Part shown: positions 53,100 to 62,796 of the stretch, in pieces | Numbering within the stretch: the stretch's first letter is position 1 | Layout: each line of letters starts with the position of its first letter | Source: Cellulosimicrobium cellulans | GTDB taxonomy: Bacteria > Actinomycetota > Actinomycetes > Actinomycetales > Cellulomonadaceae | Direction of reading: 5' to 3' | Length of the DNA stretch: 64,000 nt | Assembly (NCBI RefSeq): GCF_016907755.1 | Contig: NZ_JAFBCN010000001.1 | Location: 4,526,001 to 4,590,000 of the forward strand | Program-made: the position numbers and the translations under genes | The notes under the pieces: generated by a model | Database searches by the model: none | Seen by the model: only the letters and a program-made list of their open reading frames with translations | What the model was told of the DNA's origin: nothing

Positions 53100-54284
53100 A
53101 TGAGCAGCGTCGCCCGCACCGCCCTCGAGGTGCCCCTCCCGCCGGGGTTCGCGCTCGTCGAGGCCCCGCACCCCACGTCGCTCGACGACGCCGACGCGTG
53201 GGCGTACCGAGCCGTGGCGGACATCGGGCGCGAGCTCGAGCTGGAGGTCCACGGCTACGACGACCTCGCGCTGCGACCGCGTGACGTGCTCTCGGGGATG
53301 GACCACCAGGAGTACGCGGCCAAGCGCCGCTTCGTCGTCGTGCGTTCCGCGGCCGCCGGGGCCCTGGTCGCCGACGGCGTCCCGCCCGCGGTGCCCGACG
53401 TCGTCGCGCACCTCTTCGTGTCGCGCCCGACCACGAGCAACGAGCACCTGGGCGAGGCGTACCCGTTCGTCCGCCCGGGCGAGCGCGGACGCGGCATCGG
53501 GACGGCGCTGCTCTCGCTGGGCGAGCACCTCAACCTCGACGCGGGGCGCACCGTGCTCTTCTCCGACACGGCTCACGGCGAGGAACCCGCGCCGGGCCCG
53601 GGCGCGATCGAGGCGACGACCGGCGCGGGCCGCGTCCCGGCCGACGCGCCCGGTCCACGCTTCCTGCAGGCCCGCGGGTACGTCCTGGAGCAGGTCGAGC
53701 GACACTCGGTGCTCGACCTCCCGGTGGCCTCGGAGGCCCTCGACACGCACCGCGGCGCCGCGTCGGAGCACGCAGGTCCTGACTACCGGGTGCACACCTG
53801 GACGGACGAGGTCCCCGACGCCTGGCTCGACCAGGTGGCCGTGCTGTTCACCCGCATGAGCACCGACGCGCCGACGGGAGGCGTCGAGTACGGCGAGGAC
53901 CCGTGGGACGCCCGTCGTGTGCGCACGTGGGTCGGTGAGCAGGCCGAGAAGCGGAACGGGTTCCTCGTGAGCGCCGCCGAGCACGCGCCGACCGGGGCGC
54001 TCGCCGCGTTCACCGTCTTCGCGTACCCGCGCGACCGCGACGACTTCGCGTTCCAGGAGGACACGCTCGTGCTCCGCGAGCACCGCGGGCGCCGCCTCGG
54101 GATGCTCGTCAAGGTGGCCAACCTCGACGCGCTCGCCGACGAGCGCCCCACGACCCGGCGCGTCCACACCTGGAACGCGCAGGAGAACGACCACATGCTC
54201 GCGATCAATGTCGCCCTCGGGTTCCGGCCCGCGGGCGTGTGGGCCGCGTGGCAGCGCAGGACGACCCCGGAGGACGGCGAGTGA
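53100..54284 (+). CDS. Double GNAT-domain acetyltransferase-like protein A
   Basis: The 394-residue protein holds two GNAT halves, about 1-205 and 210-394. The first has RPGERGRGIGTALLSLGE and the second LREHRGRRLGMLVKVANL (Q/RxxGxG/A acetyl-CoA loop), then WNAQENDHMLAINVALGF, typical of GNAT. Acceptor unknown. CACGCT then seven bases before ATG suggest leaderless transcription. The next gene is a paralogue starting four bases before its stop. Confidence 0.87.
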   Translation: MSSVARTALEVPLPPGFALVEAPHPTSLDDADAWAYRAVADIGRELELEVHGYDDLALRPRDVLSGMDHQEYAAKRRFVVVRSAAAGALVADGVPPAVPDVVAHLFVSRPTTSNEHLGEAYPFVRPGERGRGIGTALLSLGEHLNLDAGRTVLFSDTAHGEEPAPGPGAIEATTGAGRVPADAPGPRFLQARGYVLEQVERHSVLDLPVASEALDTHRGAASEHAGPDYRVHTWTDEVPDAWLDQVAVLFTRMSTDAPTGGVEYGEDPWDARRVRTWVGEQAEKRNGFLVSAAEHAPTGALAAFTVFAYPRDRDDFAFQEDTLVLREHRGRRLGMLVKVANLDALADERPTTRRVHTWNAQENDHMLAINVALGFRPAGVWAAWQRRTTPEDGE

Positions 54285-55504
54285 CCGCACCGCAGACAGG
54301 GCCCACGACCCGCCCCGCACCCCCGACGGCGGTCGGCCCGCGCGTGCGCGTCGAGCCCGTCGCCGTCCCGGCGAGCCTCGACGCGCCGGACGCCTGGGGC
54401 GTGCACGGCACGGTCCGCGTGGGCGACGCGATCGACCGCGCGATCTACGGCCACACCGACCTGGCCCTGGACGCGGCCACCGTCGCGGGCTCGATGGCGA
54501 GCACCGGCTACCGCCGCGTGCTGCGCTGGGTCGCCGTGCTTGACGACGCCCCGCACGGCACGACGCCGCGGCCCGAGGACGTCGTCGGGCGGTCGATGGT
54601 GGCCCTGCCGCAGCAGGGCAACACGCACGTGGCGGTCGTGTACGTGGGCGTGGACCCCGACCACCGGCGTCGTGGCGTGGGCGCGGCGCTGTGGGACGCG
54701 GCGCTGGAGGTCGCGCGGACGGAGGGGCGGCGGGTCGTCCTGTCCGACTCGTCGTTCGCGCCCGAGCCGCCGCCCGGCCCGGACGCGCTCGAGGCGCCGA
54801 CGGGCAGCGGACGGGTCCCGGCGCACGACGAAGCGACCGTCTTCGCGCTGCGGCGCGGGTTCACGCTCGAGCAGGTCCTGCGCCACTCCGTGCTCGACCT
54901 CCCGGTCGCGCCCGACGTGCTCGACCCGCTGCGGGCGACGGCGACGGAGCGTGCCGACGGCTACCGCGTGCACGTGTGGACGGACGAGGTCCCCGAGGAG
55001 TGGATCGACCAGTTCGCCACGCTCGAGACGCGCATGAGCACCGACGCGCCGAGCGGCGGCCTGGACCTCGCCGAGGACCCGTGGGACGCCGAGCGCGTCC
55101 GGACGGCGTCCCGGGAGATCCACGCCCGCGGCCAGGGCTACGTCATCGCGGCCGCCGAGCACGCGGCGTCGGGCACGCTCGCGGCGTTCTCGATGGTCGC
55201 GTACCCGCACGACCGCCCGGAGGTCGTGTTCCAGGAGGACACGCTCGTGCTGCGCGAGCACCGCGGCCGCAGCCTCGGGATGCTCGTCAAGGTCGCCGTG
55301 CTCGACGAGCTCGCGCGCGCACGCCCGTCCTCGCGCCGCGTGCACACGTGGAACGCGCAGGAGAACGCGCACATGCTCGCCATCAACGTCGCGCTCGGGT
55401 TCGCGCCCGCGAGCGTCGACGCGGAGTGGCAGCTCGTGCTGGACGCACCACCGGGACCCGAGCCGGGTCCGCAGCCCGGCCGTGAGCCCGGCGCGACCCC
55501 CTGA
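54281..55504 (+). CDS. Double GNAT-domain acetyltransferase-like protein B
   Basis: The 407-residue paralogue of the previous protein has DPDHRRRGVGAALWDAALE and LREHRGRSLGMLVKVAVL with WNAQENAHMLAINVALGF. The halves of both genes align well, so a double-domain gene was duplicated in tandem. GTG 54281 overlaps the upstream stop by four bases with GGAGG upstream. It has an extra Pro/Gly-rich tail (PGPEPGPQPGREPG). Acetyl acceptor unknown. Confidence 0.87.
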   Translation: MTAPQTGPTTRPAPPTAVGPRVRVEPVAVPASLDAPDAWGVHGTVRVGDAIDRAIYGHTDLALDAATVAGSMASTGYRRVLRWVAVLDDAPHGTTPRPEDVVGRSMVALPQQGNTHVAVVYVGVDPDHRRRGVGAALWDAALEVARTEGRRVVLSDSSFAPEPPPGPDALEAPTGSGRVPAHDEATVFALRRGFTLEQVLRHSVLDLPVAPDVLDPLRATATERADGYRVHVWTDEVPEEWIDQFATLETRMSTDAPSGGLDLAEDPWDAERVRTASREIHARGQGYVIAAAEHAASGTLAAFSMVAYPHDRPEVVFQEDTLVLREHRGRSLGMLVKVAVLDELARARPSSRRVHTWNAQENAHMLAINVALGFAPASVDAEWQLVLDAPPGPEPGPQPGREPGATP

Positions 55505-55531
55505 CCCGGAGGCCGCCGCGCCGTCTGCCGC

Positions 55532-56110
55532 TCAGCGGATGCCGTCGAGGAAGCGGATCACCCGCTCGGTGACGAGCGCGGCGGCCTCCGGCTCGTACGA
55601 CGGCAGGCTCGGGTCGGTGAACAGGTGCCGGTCGCCGGGGTAGACGAACAGCTCCGCGTCGGGCGTGGAGTCCACGAGCTCGCGCGCGGCGTCGAGGTCG
55701 CCCTCGCCCGCGAACGACGGGTCGCCGTCCATCCCGTGCACCTGCACGGGCACGGCGTCGGGCCACGCCTCGCCGAACTCCGAGACCGGCACACACGCCT
55801 CGAGCAGCACCGCGCCCTTCGCGCCGGCGCGCGTCTGGGCGAGCATCTGCGCGGGGAGCACGCCGAGCGAGATCCCCGCGTAGACGACGCCCGCGTCGTA
55901 GCCGTCGGCGACGGCCCGCCCGCGCTCCAGGACGGTGCCGAACCCGAGCTCCTGGACGTGCGCCATGCCCTCGTCGAGGGTCGCGAACGTGCGCCCCTCG
56001 AACAGGTCCGGCGTGTGCACGACGTTCCCCGCCCCGCGCAGCGACTCCGCGATCGTCCGAACGCCCTCGGTCAGCCCCTGCACGTGGTGGAACAGCACGA
56101 CCTCGGCCAT
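55532..56110 (-). CDS. Dienelactone hydrolase-family protein
   Basis: The 192-residue alpha/beta hydrolase has [14 protein letters not shown] at the N-terminus, elbow [13 protein letters not shown] with Ser where DLH has Cys, an Asp in HGMDGDPSF, and His in PGDRHLFTD. It could cleave a small ester or lactone. ATG 56110 is preceded by GGAGGGGAC. The frame extends further upstream but not with family similarity. It is divergent from pgi. Confidence 0.86.
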   Translation of the reverse strand: MAEVVLFHHVQGLTEGVRTIAESLRGAGNVVHTPDLFEGRTFATLDEGMAHVQELGFGTVLERGRAVADGYDAGVVYAGISLGVLPAQMLAQTRAGAKGAVLLEACVPVSEFGEAWPDAVPVQVHGMDGDPSFAGEGDLDAARELVDSTPDAELFVYPGDRHLFTDPSLPSYEPEAAALVTERVIRFLDGIR

Positions 56111-56324
56111 GGTCCCCTCCTCCGGTATCCGTCGGTGGCCCGGCGGCGCCGTCGCCGCACGGTGCGCGCCCCACGGCGCACGCCCACCATCGTCGCGCGG
56201 ACCACCCACGCCCGCCCGGGCCGGGTCCAGGGACCGACGGCGGCCGTTCGTGAGGCCACCGGACCATGGACCGCGGGACGGTCGGGGTGGGCGTGCGACG
56301 ACGTCGGTCAGTAGTTTGGTGGTC

Positions 56325-58052
56325 ATGACCTCGCAGCCCGTGCCGCCGCCGATCGACCCCACCACCACGCCGTCCTGGACCGCGCTCACCGTCCACCGCG
56401 ACACCGTCGAGCCGGACCTGCGCACCTGGTTCGCGGCCGACCCGGACCGCGCCCGCCGCCTCACGCACCAGGCCGCCGACCTCACGGTCGACCTGTCGAA
56501 GAACCTCGTCACGGACGAGACGCTCGAGCTGCTCGTACGTCTCGCCGAGGAGGTCCGCCTCGACGACCGCCTCGAGGCGATGTTCACGGGCGAGCACATC
56601 AACGTCACCGAGGACCGCGCCGTCCTGCACACGGCCCTGCGCCGGCCGACCCCGCTGGGCGACGACGAGCACCTCGTCGTCGACGGGCAGGACGTCGACG
56701 CGGACGTGCACGCGGAGCTCGCGAAGGTCTACGCGTTCGCGGACAAGGTCCGCTCGGGCGAGTGGACGGGCGTCACGGGCGAGCGCGTGCGCACGGTCGT
56801 GAACATCGGCATCGGCGGCTCCGACCTGGGCCCCGTCATGGCGTACGAGGCGCTGCTGCCGTACAAGCACGAGGACATCGAGGTCCGGTTCGTCTCGAAC
56901 ATCGACCCGACGGACGTCGCGGAGAAGACGGCGGGCCTCGACCCGCGCACCACGCTGTTCATCGTCGCGTCGAAGACGTTCGGCACGCTCGAGACCCTGA
57001 CGAACGCGCGCCTCGCGCGGGACTGGCTGTGGACGGAGCTCGCTGCGGTGGGCGCGCTCGACGACACCGACGAGGCGCGGCAGGCCGCCGTCGCGCAGCA
57101 CTTCGTCGCGGTCTCGACCGCGCTCGACAAGGTCGCGGCGTTCGGCATCGACCCGGCGAACGCGTTCGGGTTCTGGGACTGGGTCGGCGGGCGCTACTCG
57201 GTCGACTCCGCGATCGGCACGTCGCTCGCGATCGCGATCGGCCCGGACCGGTTCGCCGAGCTGCTCGCGGGCTTCCACGCGATCGACGAGCACGTGCGCC
57301 GCACGCCGTTCGAGCGCAACGTCCCGGTCCTCATGGGGCTGCTCAACGTCTGGTACGTCAACTTCCTCGACGCGCACACGCACGCCGTGCTCCCGTACGC
57401 GCAGTACCTGCACCGGTTCCCGGCCTACCTCCAGCAGCTCACCATGGAGTCCAACGGCAAGCGCGTGCGCTGGGACGGCTCGCCCGTGACGACCGAGACG
57501 GGCGAGATCTTCTGGGGCGAGCCCGGCACCAACGGCCAGCACGCGTTCTACCAGCTCATCCACCAGGGCACGCGCCTCATCCCGGCGGACTTCATCGCCG
57601 TCGCGAACCCGGCGCACCCGCTGACGGACGAGGTCGGCGACGGCGGCGCCGTCCAGCCCGGCGCGGACGTCCACGGGCTGTTCCTCGCGAACTTCTTCGC
57701 CCAGACCAAGGCGCTCGCCTTCGGCAAGACGGCGGACGAGGTCCGCGCCGAGGGGACGGCCGAGGAGCTGGTGTCCGCGCGGACGTTCCCGGGCAACCGC
57801 CCGACGACGTCGATCCTCGCGCCCGCCCTCACGCCGTCGGTCCTGGGCCAGCTCATCGCGCTCTACGAGCACATCACGTTCGTGCAGGGCGTCGTGTGGG
57901 GCATCGACAGCTTCGACCAGTGGGGCGTCGAGCTCGGCAAGAAGCTCGCGCTCGAGATCGCGCCCGCCGTCGCGGGCGACGAGGACGCCCTCGCCGCCCA
58001 GGACCCGTCGACGGCGGCCCTCATCGACCGCTACCTCGACCTGCGCAACTGA
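56325..58052 (+). CDS. pgi: Glucose-6-phosphate isomerase
   Basis: The 575-residue protein has the PGI marks: [58 protein letters not shown] and the signature [16 protein letters not shown] plus [32 protein letters not shown] (catalytic Lys/His). It interconverts glucose-6-P and fructose-6-P. A longer frame upstream is not used; TAGTTT (56312-56317) lies seven bases before ATG 56325. A perfect 21-pair terminator follows. Confidence 0.97.
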   Translation: MTSQPVPPPIDPTTTPSWTALTVHRDTVEPDLRTWFAADPDRARRLTHQAADLTVDLSKNLVTDETLELLVRLAEEVRLDDRLEAMFTGEHINVTEDRAVLHTALRRPTPLGDDEHLVVDGQDVDADVHAELAKVYAFADKVRSGEWTGVTGERVRTVVNIGIGGSDLGPVMAYEALLPYKHEDIEVRFVSNIDPTDVAEKTAGLDPRTTLFIVASKTFGTLETLTNARLARDWLWTELAAVGALDDTDEARQAAVAQHFVAVSTALDKVAAFGIDPANAFGFWDWVGGRYSVDSAIGTSLAIAIGPDRFAELLAGFHAIDEHVRRTPFERNVPVLMGLLNVWYVNFLDAHTHAVLPYAQYLHRFPAYLQQLTMESNGKRVRWDGSPVTTETGEIFWGEPGTNGQHAFYQLIHQGTRLIPADFIAVANPAHPLTDEVGDGGAVQPGADVHGLFLANFFAQTKALAFGKTADEVRAEGTAEELVSARTFPGNRPTTSILAPALTPSVLGQLIALYEHITFVQGVVWGIDSFDQWGVELGKKLALEIAPAVAGDEDALAAQDPSTAALIDRYLDLRN

Positions 58053-58072
58053 CCCACCCTTCCGCGCCGAAC

Positions 58073-58117
58073 ACGACCTTGGTGTCGTTATCCGTCGGAT
58101 AACGACACCAAGGTCGT
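58073..58117. terminator. Perfect long terminator of pgi
   Basis: Arms 58073-58093 and 58097-58117 are 21 bases each, fully complementary, with a GTC loop (arm begins ACGACCTTGGTGTCG). The stem is AT-richer than the neighbourhood. From 58118 to about 58310 I see no gene. Confidence 0.85.
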
Positions 58118-58314
58118 TCTCGCGGGCGCGCAGGGTCGTGCTCAGGCGGCCGCCTCGCCGACGCCACCGTCGTCCGGCGTCGCGGGCACCTCGACGATGG
58201 TCGTAGGTCGCGCCCTCCACCTCGTGCCCTGGTCGTGTCGCGGCCTCGCGGCACCTTGCACCGCGGCCCCGTTCTCCTTCCCCGGTGCCGGGCTGCGTGC
58301 GCACGAGCCGCACG

Positions 58315-58320
58315 TACACT
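58315..58320 (+). promoter_or_regulatory. -10 box candidate of the Rsb operon
   Basis: TACACT lies about 55 bases before the RsbR start; a matching -35 is not obvious. The preceding 58118-58314 holds no other signal that I can support. Confidence 0.4.
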
Positions 58321-58375
58321 GACCGCGCGACAGCCGCGAGCCCGTTCGGCGTCGTTCAACCCCGGAAGGACACCG

Positions 58376-59215
58376 ATGGCCGACGCCGCCACACCCGAGA
58401 CCCTTGCCCACCTCCTGACGGAGCACGCCGACGACGTGCGCAGCGCCTGGCTCGAGGCCGCCGCGCACGAGCTGCACGGCCGCACGTCGCGCGGCGAGCT
58501 CGAGCGGGAGCAGGGCGAGATCCTCGACACGCTCCTCGACGGCCTGCGCTCGGGCGGCGTCAGCCTGTCCGACGCCGCGTTCGACCAGCTCCGCGGCATC
58601 CTGGCCGACGTCTCCTCCGCGCGCGCCCGCCTCGGGTTCACCCCGCGCGAGACGGCGATCGGCGTGTTCGCGCTCAAGGAGGGCCTGTACCGGCTCGCCG
58701 CGGTGACGGACGCCGGCACGGACGTCACCCCGCTCCTGCGCCTGGTCGACCAGCTCGGTCTCTTCACGTTCGAGACCTTCGCCGCGGCGCGCGAGGCGAT
58801 CATCGCCGAGCAGGCCGAGCAGCTCCTCGAGCTCTCCACCCCTGTGGTGAAGCTCTGGGAGGGCATCGTCGCGGTGCCGCTGGTCGGCACGCTCGACTCG
58901 GCGCGCACCCAGGTCGTCATGGAGAAGCTGCTCAACACGCTCGTCGACACGGGCAGCGAGCACGCGATCATCGACATCACCGGTGTCCCCGCGGTCGACA
59001 CCCAGGTCGCGCAGCACCTGCTCAAGACGGTCGTCGCGGCGCGCCTCATGGGCGCCGAGTGCACGATCAGCGGCATCCGTCCGCAGATCGCCCAGACGAT
59101 CGTCGCGCTCGGCATCGAGTTCGGCGACATCCGCACGCGCGCGACCCTCGCGGACGCGCTCGTCGACGCGCTGCGCGCGGGCCGCGACACCCGGCGGACC
59201 GGGCTCCCGGCATGA
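58376..59215 (+). CDS. RsbR-type stressosome sensor with STAS domain
   Basis: The 279-residue protein has a helical N-terminal sensor region (about 1-155) of the RsbR/RsbT-co-antagonist type and a C-terminal STAS domain (about 160-265: VGTLDSARTQVVMEKLLNTLVDTGSEHAIIDITGVPAVDTQVAQHLLKTV). In VDTQVA the Thr is the place phosphorylated by RsbT in the Bacillus system. No heme or PAS ligand is visible in the N-domain. GGAAGGA precedes ATG 58376. Next gene overlaps by four bases. Confidence 0.9.
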   Translation: MADAATPETLAHLLTEHADDVRSAWLEAAAHELHGRTSRGELEREQGEILDTLLDGLRSGGVSLSDAAFDQLRGILADVSSARARLGFTPRETAIGVFALKEGLYRLAAVTDAGTDVTPLLRLVDQLGLFTFETFAAAREAIIAEQAEQLLELSTPVVKLWEGIVAVPLVGTLDSARTQVVMEKLLNTLVDTGSEHAIIDITGVPAVDTQVAQHLLKTVVAARLMGAECTISGIRPQIAQTIVALGIEFGDIRTRATLADALVDALRAGRDTRRTGLPA

Positions 59216-59616
59216 CCGACGCCGTCCCCATCCTCAAGATCGGCTCCACGCTCCTCGTCTCGATCCAGGTCGACCTCCAGGACGACACCGCCCTGCGGCT
59301 CCAGGAGGACCTCGCCCAGCGGATCACGGACACCGGAGCGCGCGGCGTGATCATCGACATCTCCGGGCTGGAGATCGTCGACTCCTTCATCGGCCGCATG
59401 CTCGCGTCGGTCGCGGGGATCTCCCACGTGCTCGACGCGACGACCGTCGTCGTCGGGATGCGCCCCGCCGTCGCGATCACGATGGTCGAGCTCGGGCTGT
59501 CGCTCGGCGACGTCCGCACGGCACTCGACGTCGAGCGCGGCCTCGCACTCCTCGCGCCCGAGGAGCGGTCCGCCGAGGACGTGCTCCTCGCGGCCGCCGA
59601 GCGCGAGGAGAGATGA
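59212..59616 (+). CDS. RsbS-type STAS antagonist
   Basis: The 134-residue single STAS domain (VPILKIGSTLLVSIQVDLQDD...GARGVIIDISGLEIVDSFIGRMLASV) has Ser in IVDSFIG, the position that RsbT phosphorylates in RsbS. In the Bacillus stressosome RsbR and RsbS form the core that holds RsbT. It overlaps both neighbours by ATGA, giving equal translation. Confidence 0.92.
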   Translation: MTDAVPILKIGSTLLVSIQVDLQDDTALRLQEDLAQRITDTGARGVIIDISGLEIVDSFIGRMLASVAGISHVLDATTVVVGMRPAVAITMVELGLSLGDVRTALDVERGLALLAPEERSAEDVLLAAAEREER

Positions 59617-60035
59617 CGACGACGACCCCGCCGACGTCGACGGCCGAGCGCGTGCCCGTGCGCACGGACTCCGACGTCGTCCGGGTCCGCCAGCTCGTCC
59701 GGACGCTCGCGCAGCAGGCGCGCCTGTCGCTCGTCGACCAGACCAAGCTCGTCACCGCGGCCAGCGAGCTCGCCCGCAACACGCTCGTCTACGGCGGGGG
59801 CGGCGAGGCCGAGGTCCAGCTCGTCACCGAGGGCCCGCGGACCGGCGTGCGCGCCGTGTTCTCGGACGAGGGGCCGGGCATCCCGGACCTCGACCTCGCG
59901 CTCACGGACGGCTGGACCAGCGGGAGCGGGCTCGGCCTGGGGCTGTCGGGCTCGCGCCGCCTCGTCCAGCACTTCGCGATCGACACGGCACCGGGCGCGG
60001 GCACCCGCGTCGAGATCGCCACCTGGTCCCGATGA
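59613..60035 (+). CDS. RsbT-type switch kinase
   Basis: The 140-residue HATPase protein has VTAASELARNTLVYG (N-box), FSDEGPGIPDLDLAL (G1) and GSGLGLGLSGSRRLV (G2 lid), which is RsbT rather than a full histidine kinase. It should phosphorylate RsbR and RsbS and, when released, switch on a PP2C phosphatase. Overlaps both neighbours. Confidence 0.93.
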   Translation: MTTTTPPTSTAERVPVRTDSDVVRVRQLVRTLAQQARLSLVDQTKLVTAASELARNTLVYGGGGEAEVQLVTEGPRTGVRAVFSDEGPGIPDLDLALTDGWTSGSGLGLGLSGSRRLVQHFAIDTAPGAGTRVEIATWSR

Positions 60036-61072
60036 GCCCGGTCCCCGCCCGACCCGACGAACGCCGCAGCATCGTCGAGGACGGCACCTGGTACACCGTG
60101 GACCACCCGTCGGCGGTCGGGAGCGTGCGCCGCGGCGCGAGCACCGTGGCCCGGAGCCTCGGCCTCGACGACGACCGCGCGGCCGAGATCGGGCTCGTGG
60201 TCTCGGAGCTCGCGACCAACCAGTGCCGCCACGCCGGGTCCGGCTCGATGCTGGTCCGCGTGCGACGCACCGGCGACGACACCGCGCTCGAGGTGCTCGC
60301 GGTGGACTCGGGCCCGGGCATGCGGGACATCGGCGCCGCCATGCGCGACGGCGTCTCGAGCCGCGGCACGCTCGGCATCGGCCTGGGCACGCTCCCGCGG
60401 CTCGCGTCGTCGTGGGACGCGTGGACGTCGCCGGGGCGCGGGACGGTCATCGCGGCGACGTTCGCCGCGCACGGGGCGGTGGTCGGGCTCGCCGAGCCCA
60501 CGGGCATCACGCGGCCGATGACGGGCCAGTCGGTGTGCGGGGACGCGCTCGCGGTGCGCCACGACGACGGCGTCCCGAGCCTCCTCGTCGCCGACGGCCT
60601 GGGGCACGGGCCGCTCGCCGCCGCGGCGTCGGGCGCCGCCGTGCGCGCGTTCCTCGACGCGCCGGCCGGGTCGGCCGTCGCCCTCCTCGAGCGCGTGCAC
60701 GCGGCGCTCGGCGGCACGCGCGGCGCCGCGGTCTCCGTCGCCCAGGTGGCCGGCGGCGGCGTGCTGCGGTACGCGGGCCTGGGCAACATCGCCGGGACCG
60801 TCCACGGCACGCGGACGCGCGGGCTCGTCAGCTATCCCGGCATCGCCGGCACCCGGGGACGCCCGCTGCGCGAGACCACCTACCCGGTCGAGGCCGGGGA
60901 CGTCGTCGTGATGCACAGCGACGGGCTGACCGACCGGTGGTCCCTCGCCGACTACCCGGGTCTCGCGACCCGCTCGCCGCTCGTCGTCGCCGGCGTCGTC
61001 CTGCGCGACCACGCGGTGCGCCGGGACGACTCGTGCGTGGCGGTGCTCCCGATCGGCCGGGGGGCCGCATGA
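60032..61072 (+). CDS. HATPase plus SpoIIE-type phosphatase (RsbX-like)
   Basis: The 346-residue protein has an N-terminal anti-sigma-type HATPase (GLVVSELATNQCRHAG, VDSGPGMRDIGAAMRDG, GIGLGTLPRLA) at about 20-150 and a C-terminal PP2C/SpoIIE phosphatase (SLLVADGLGHGPLAAAASGAAV, VVVMHSDGLTDRW) at about 160-340. A fused kinase-like and phosphatase half could reset RsbR/RsbS phosphorylation like RsbX. Four-base overlaps with both neighbours. Confidence 0.9.
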   Translation: MSPVPARPDERRSIVEDGTWYTVDHPSAVGSVRRGASTVARSLGLDDDRAAEIGLVVSELATNQCRHAGSGSMLVRVRRTGDDTALEVLAVDSGPGMRDIGAAMRDGVSSRGTLGIGLGTLPRLASSWDAWTSPGRGTVIAATFAAHGAVVGLAEPTGITRPMTGQSVCGDALAVRHDDGVPSLLVADGLGHGPLAAAASGAAVRAFLDAPAGSAVALLERVHAALGGTRGAAVSVAQVAGGGVLRYAGLGNIAGTVHGTRTRGLVSYPGIAGTRGRPLRETTYPVEAGDVVVMHSDGLTDRWSLADYPGLATRSPLVVAGVVLRDHAVRRDDSCVAVLPIGRGAA

Positions 61073-62796
61073 GCACGACGCTCCTCGTCACCCAGCTCCG
61101 CTCCGACTCCGACGTCATCGCGCTGCGCCGGGCGGGTCGGGAGATCTGCCGGCAGCTCGGCCTGGACACGCAGGACCAGGTGCGCGTCGCGACCGCGCTG
61201 TCGGAGATCGGCCGGTCCGCCGTCGCCTCCGGCACCGCCGACGTCGTCGTCGGGGTCCTGCCCGGGCTCCCCCAGGCGACCCTGCGCGCCGAGATCGTGG
61301 CGGGCACGCCGTTCCTCGTCGAGGGCGACTCGAGCGACGGCGGCGTCCCCGCGGCGCGCCGGCTCGTCCGCGGCCTCGAGGTCGACCCGACCGGGACCCG
61401 CGTCCTGCTCACCAAGGCGCTCCCCGCGACCGCGCGCACCGACGAGGTGACGCTCGCGGCCGTGCGGCGGTCCACCGCGGCCGCGCACGTGGCCGACGCG
61501 GTCGACGAGCTGCGCGTCCAGAACGCGGAGCTGGTGCGCACCCTCGACGAGCTCACGCGCCAGCAGGAGGAGCAGCGGCGCCTCAACGTGGAGCTGGAGG
61601 AGACGAACCGGGGCGTCCTCGCGATGTACGACCAGCTCTCCTCGGAGCTCGAGGAGACCAACACGGGCGTCGTCGCGCTCTACGCCGAGCTCGACGAGCG
61701 CGGTCGCGAGCTCGCCGCCGCGAACGAGGCGAAGACGCGCTTCCTGCGCAACGTGAGCCACGAGCTCCGCTCGCCCGTGAACTCGATCCTCGGGCTGACC
61801 TCGCTGCTCGTCGACTCCCACCTCGACGGCGAGCAGACCCAGCAGGTGGGGTTCCTCCGGGAGAGCGCCGCGACGCTCCTCACCCTCGTCGACGAGCTGC
61901 TCGACCTCGCGCGCGCCGAGGCCGGGCACGAGGACGTCGCGCCCAGGCCGGTGGACGTGGCGGAGCTGCTCGACGAGCTGCGCGGGACGACCCTTCCCGT
62001 CGTGCGAACCGGCGTCGCGCTGCGGACGGTCGTGGAACCCGGGCTCACGCTCGTCACCGACCGCCGGCTCCTGTCCCGCGTGCTGCGCAACCTCCTCACG
62101 AACGCGGTGAAGTTCACGGACCACGGCGAGGTCGTGCTCCGGGCGGAGGCCGACGGGGAGGTCGTGCGGTTCGACGTCCACGACACCGGCCTCGGCATCC
62201 CGGCGGACCAGCTCGACGCCGTGTTCGAGGAGTTCGTCCAGGTCCCCAACCGCCTCCAGCCGACCGTGCGGGGCACGGGCCTCGGGCTGCCCTACGCGCG
62301 CCGGACCTCCGAGGCGCTCGGGGGGACGCTCGTGGCGACGTCGCGCCCCGGGGAGGGGAGCGTGTTCACGCTGCGGCTCCCGTCGCTGTCCGTCGACGAG
62401 GCGGTCGCGCCGGACCCGCGACCCGAGCCCGCCGAGGCGGACCACGACCTCGGGCACGTGCTCGTCGTCGACGACGACCGGGCCTACGCCTCGGTCGTCT
62501 CCTCGATGCTCCGCGACGACGCGGCGCGGGTCAGCGTCGCGCACGACGCGTCCCACGCCCTGGCCCTCCTGCACGACGGCGCGGCCGACGTCGCGCTCCT
62601 CGACGTGTGCCTCCCGGGGACGGACGGGGTGACCCTCCGGTCGACGATCCAGAGCCTCTACCCCGCGACGGCGACGGTGCTCATGTCGAGCGCGCCCGCC
62701 CCCGCGGGGATCGGCGACGCACCGTTCCTCGCGAAGTCGGGCATCGACCGCGACCGCCTCGTCGCGACCCTGCGCCGGGAGGTGAGCGCCCGATGA
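61069..62796 (+). CDS. Hybrid sensor histidine kinase with RsbT-like N-domain
   Basis: The 575-residue soluble protein starts with an RsbT/RsbW-like but degenerate HATPase region (about 10-130), then a coiled coil (145-225), HisKA with phospho-acceptor H231 in FLRNVSHELRSPVNSI, HATPase (LLSRVLRNLLTNAVKFTDHG; DTGLGIPADQLD; GTGLGLPYAR) and a C-terminal receiver (about 450-575) with VLVVDDDR and LLDVCLPG. No membrane helix, so it senses an internal state, perhaps the stressosome. Overlaps both neighbours. Confidence 0.92.
   Translation: MSTTLLVTQLRSDSDVIALRRAGREICRQLGLDTQDQVRVATALSEIGRSAVASGTADVVVGVLPGLPQATLRAEIVAGTPFLVEGDSSDGGVPAARRLVRGLEVDPTGTRVLLTKALPATARTDEVTLAAVRRSTAAAHVADAVDELRVQNAELVRTLDELTRQQEEQRRLNVELEETNRGVLAMYDQLSSELEETNTGVVALYAELDERGRELAAANEAKTRFLRNVSHELRSPVNSILGLTSLLVDSHLDGEQTQQVGFLRESAATLLTLVDELLDLARAEAGHEDVAPRPVDVAELLDELRGTTLPVVRTGVALRTVVEPGLTLVTDRRLLSRVLRNLLTNAVKFTDHGEVVLRAEADGEVVRFDVHDTGLGIPADQLDAVFEEFVQVPNRLQPTVRGTGLGLPYARRTSEALGGTLVATSRPGEGSVFTLRLPSLSVDEAVAPDPRPEPAEADHDLGHVLVVDDDRAYASVVSSMLRDDAARVSVAHDASHALALLHDGAADVALLDVCLPGTDGVTLRSTIQSLYPATATVLMSSAPAPAGIGDAPFLAKSGIDRDRLVATLRREVSAR

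Noticed and set aside
55383-58319. Long minus-strand frame across pgi
   Set aside because: Shadow frame; pgi on the other strand has full signature motifs.
60223-61068. In-frame extension of the hybrid kinase upstream of ATG 61069
   Set aside because: It overlaps the phosphatase gene in another frame and is Arg-rich; ATG 61069 overlaps the upstream stop by four bases like all genes of the operon.
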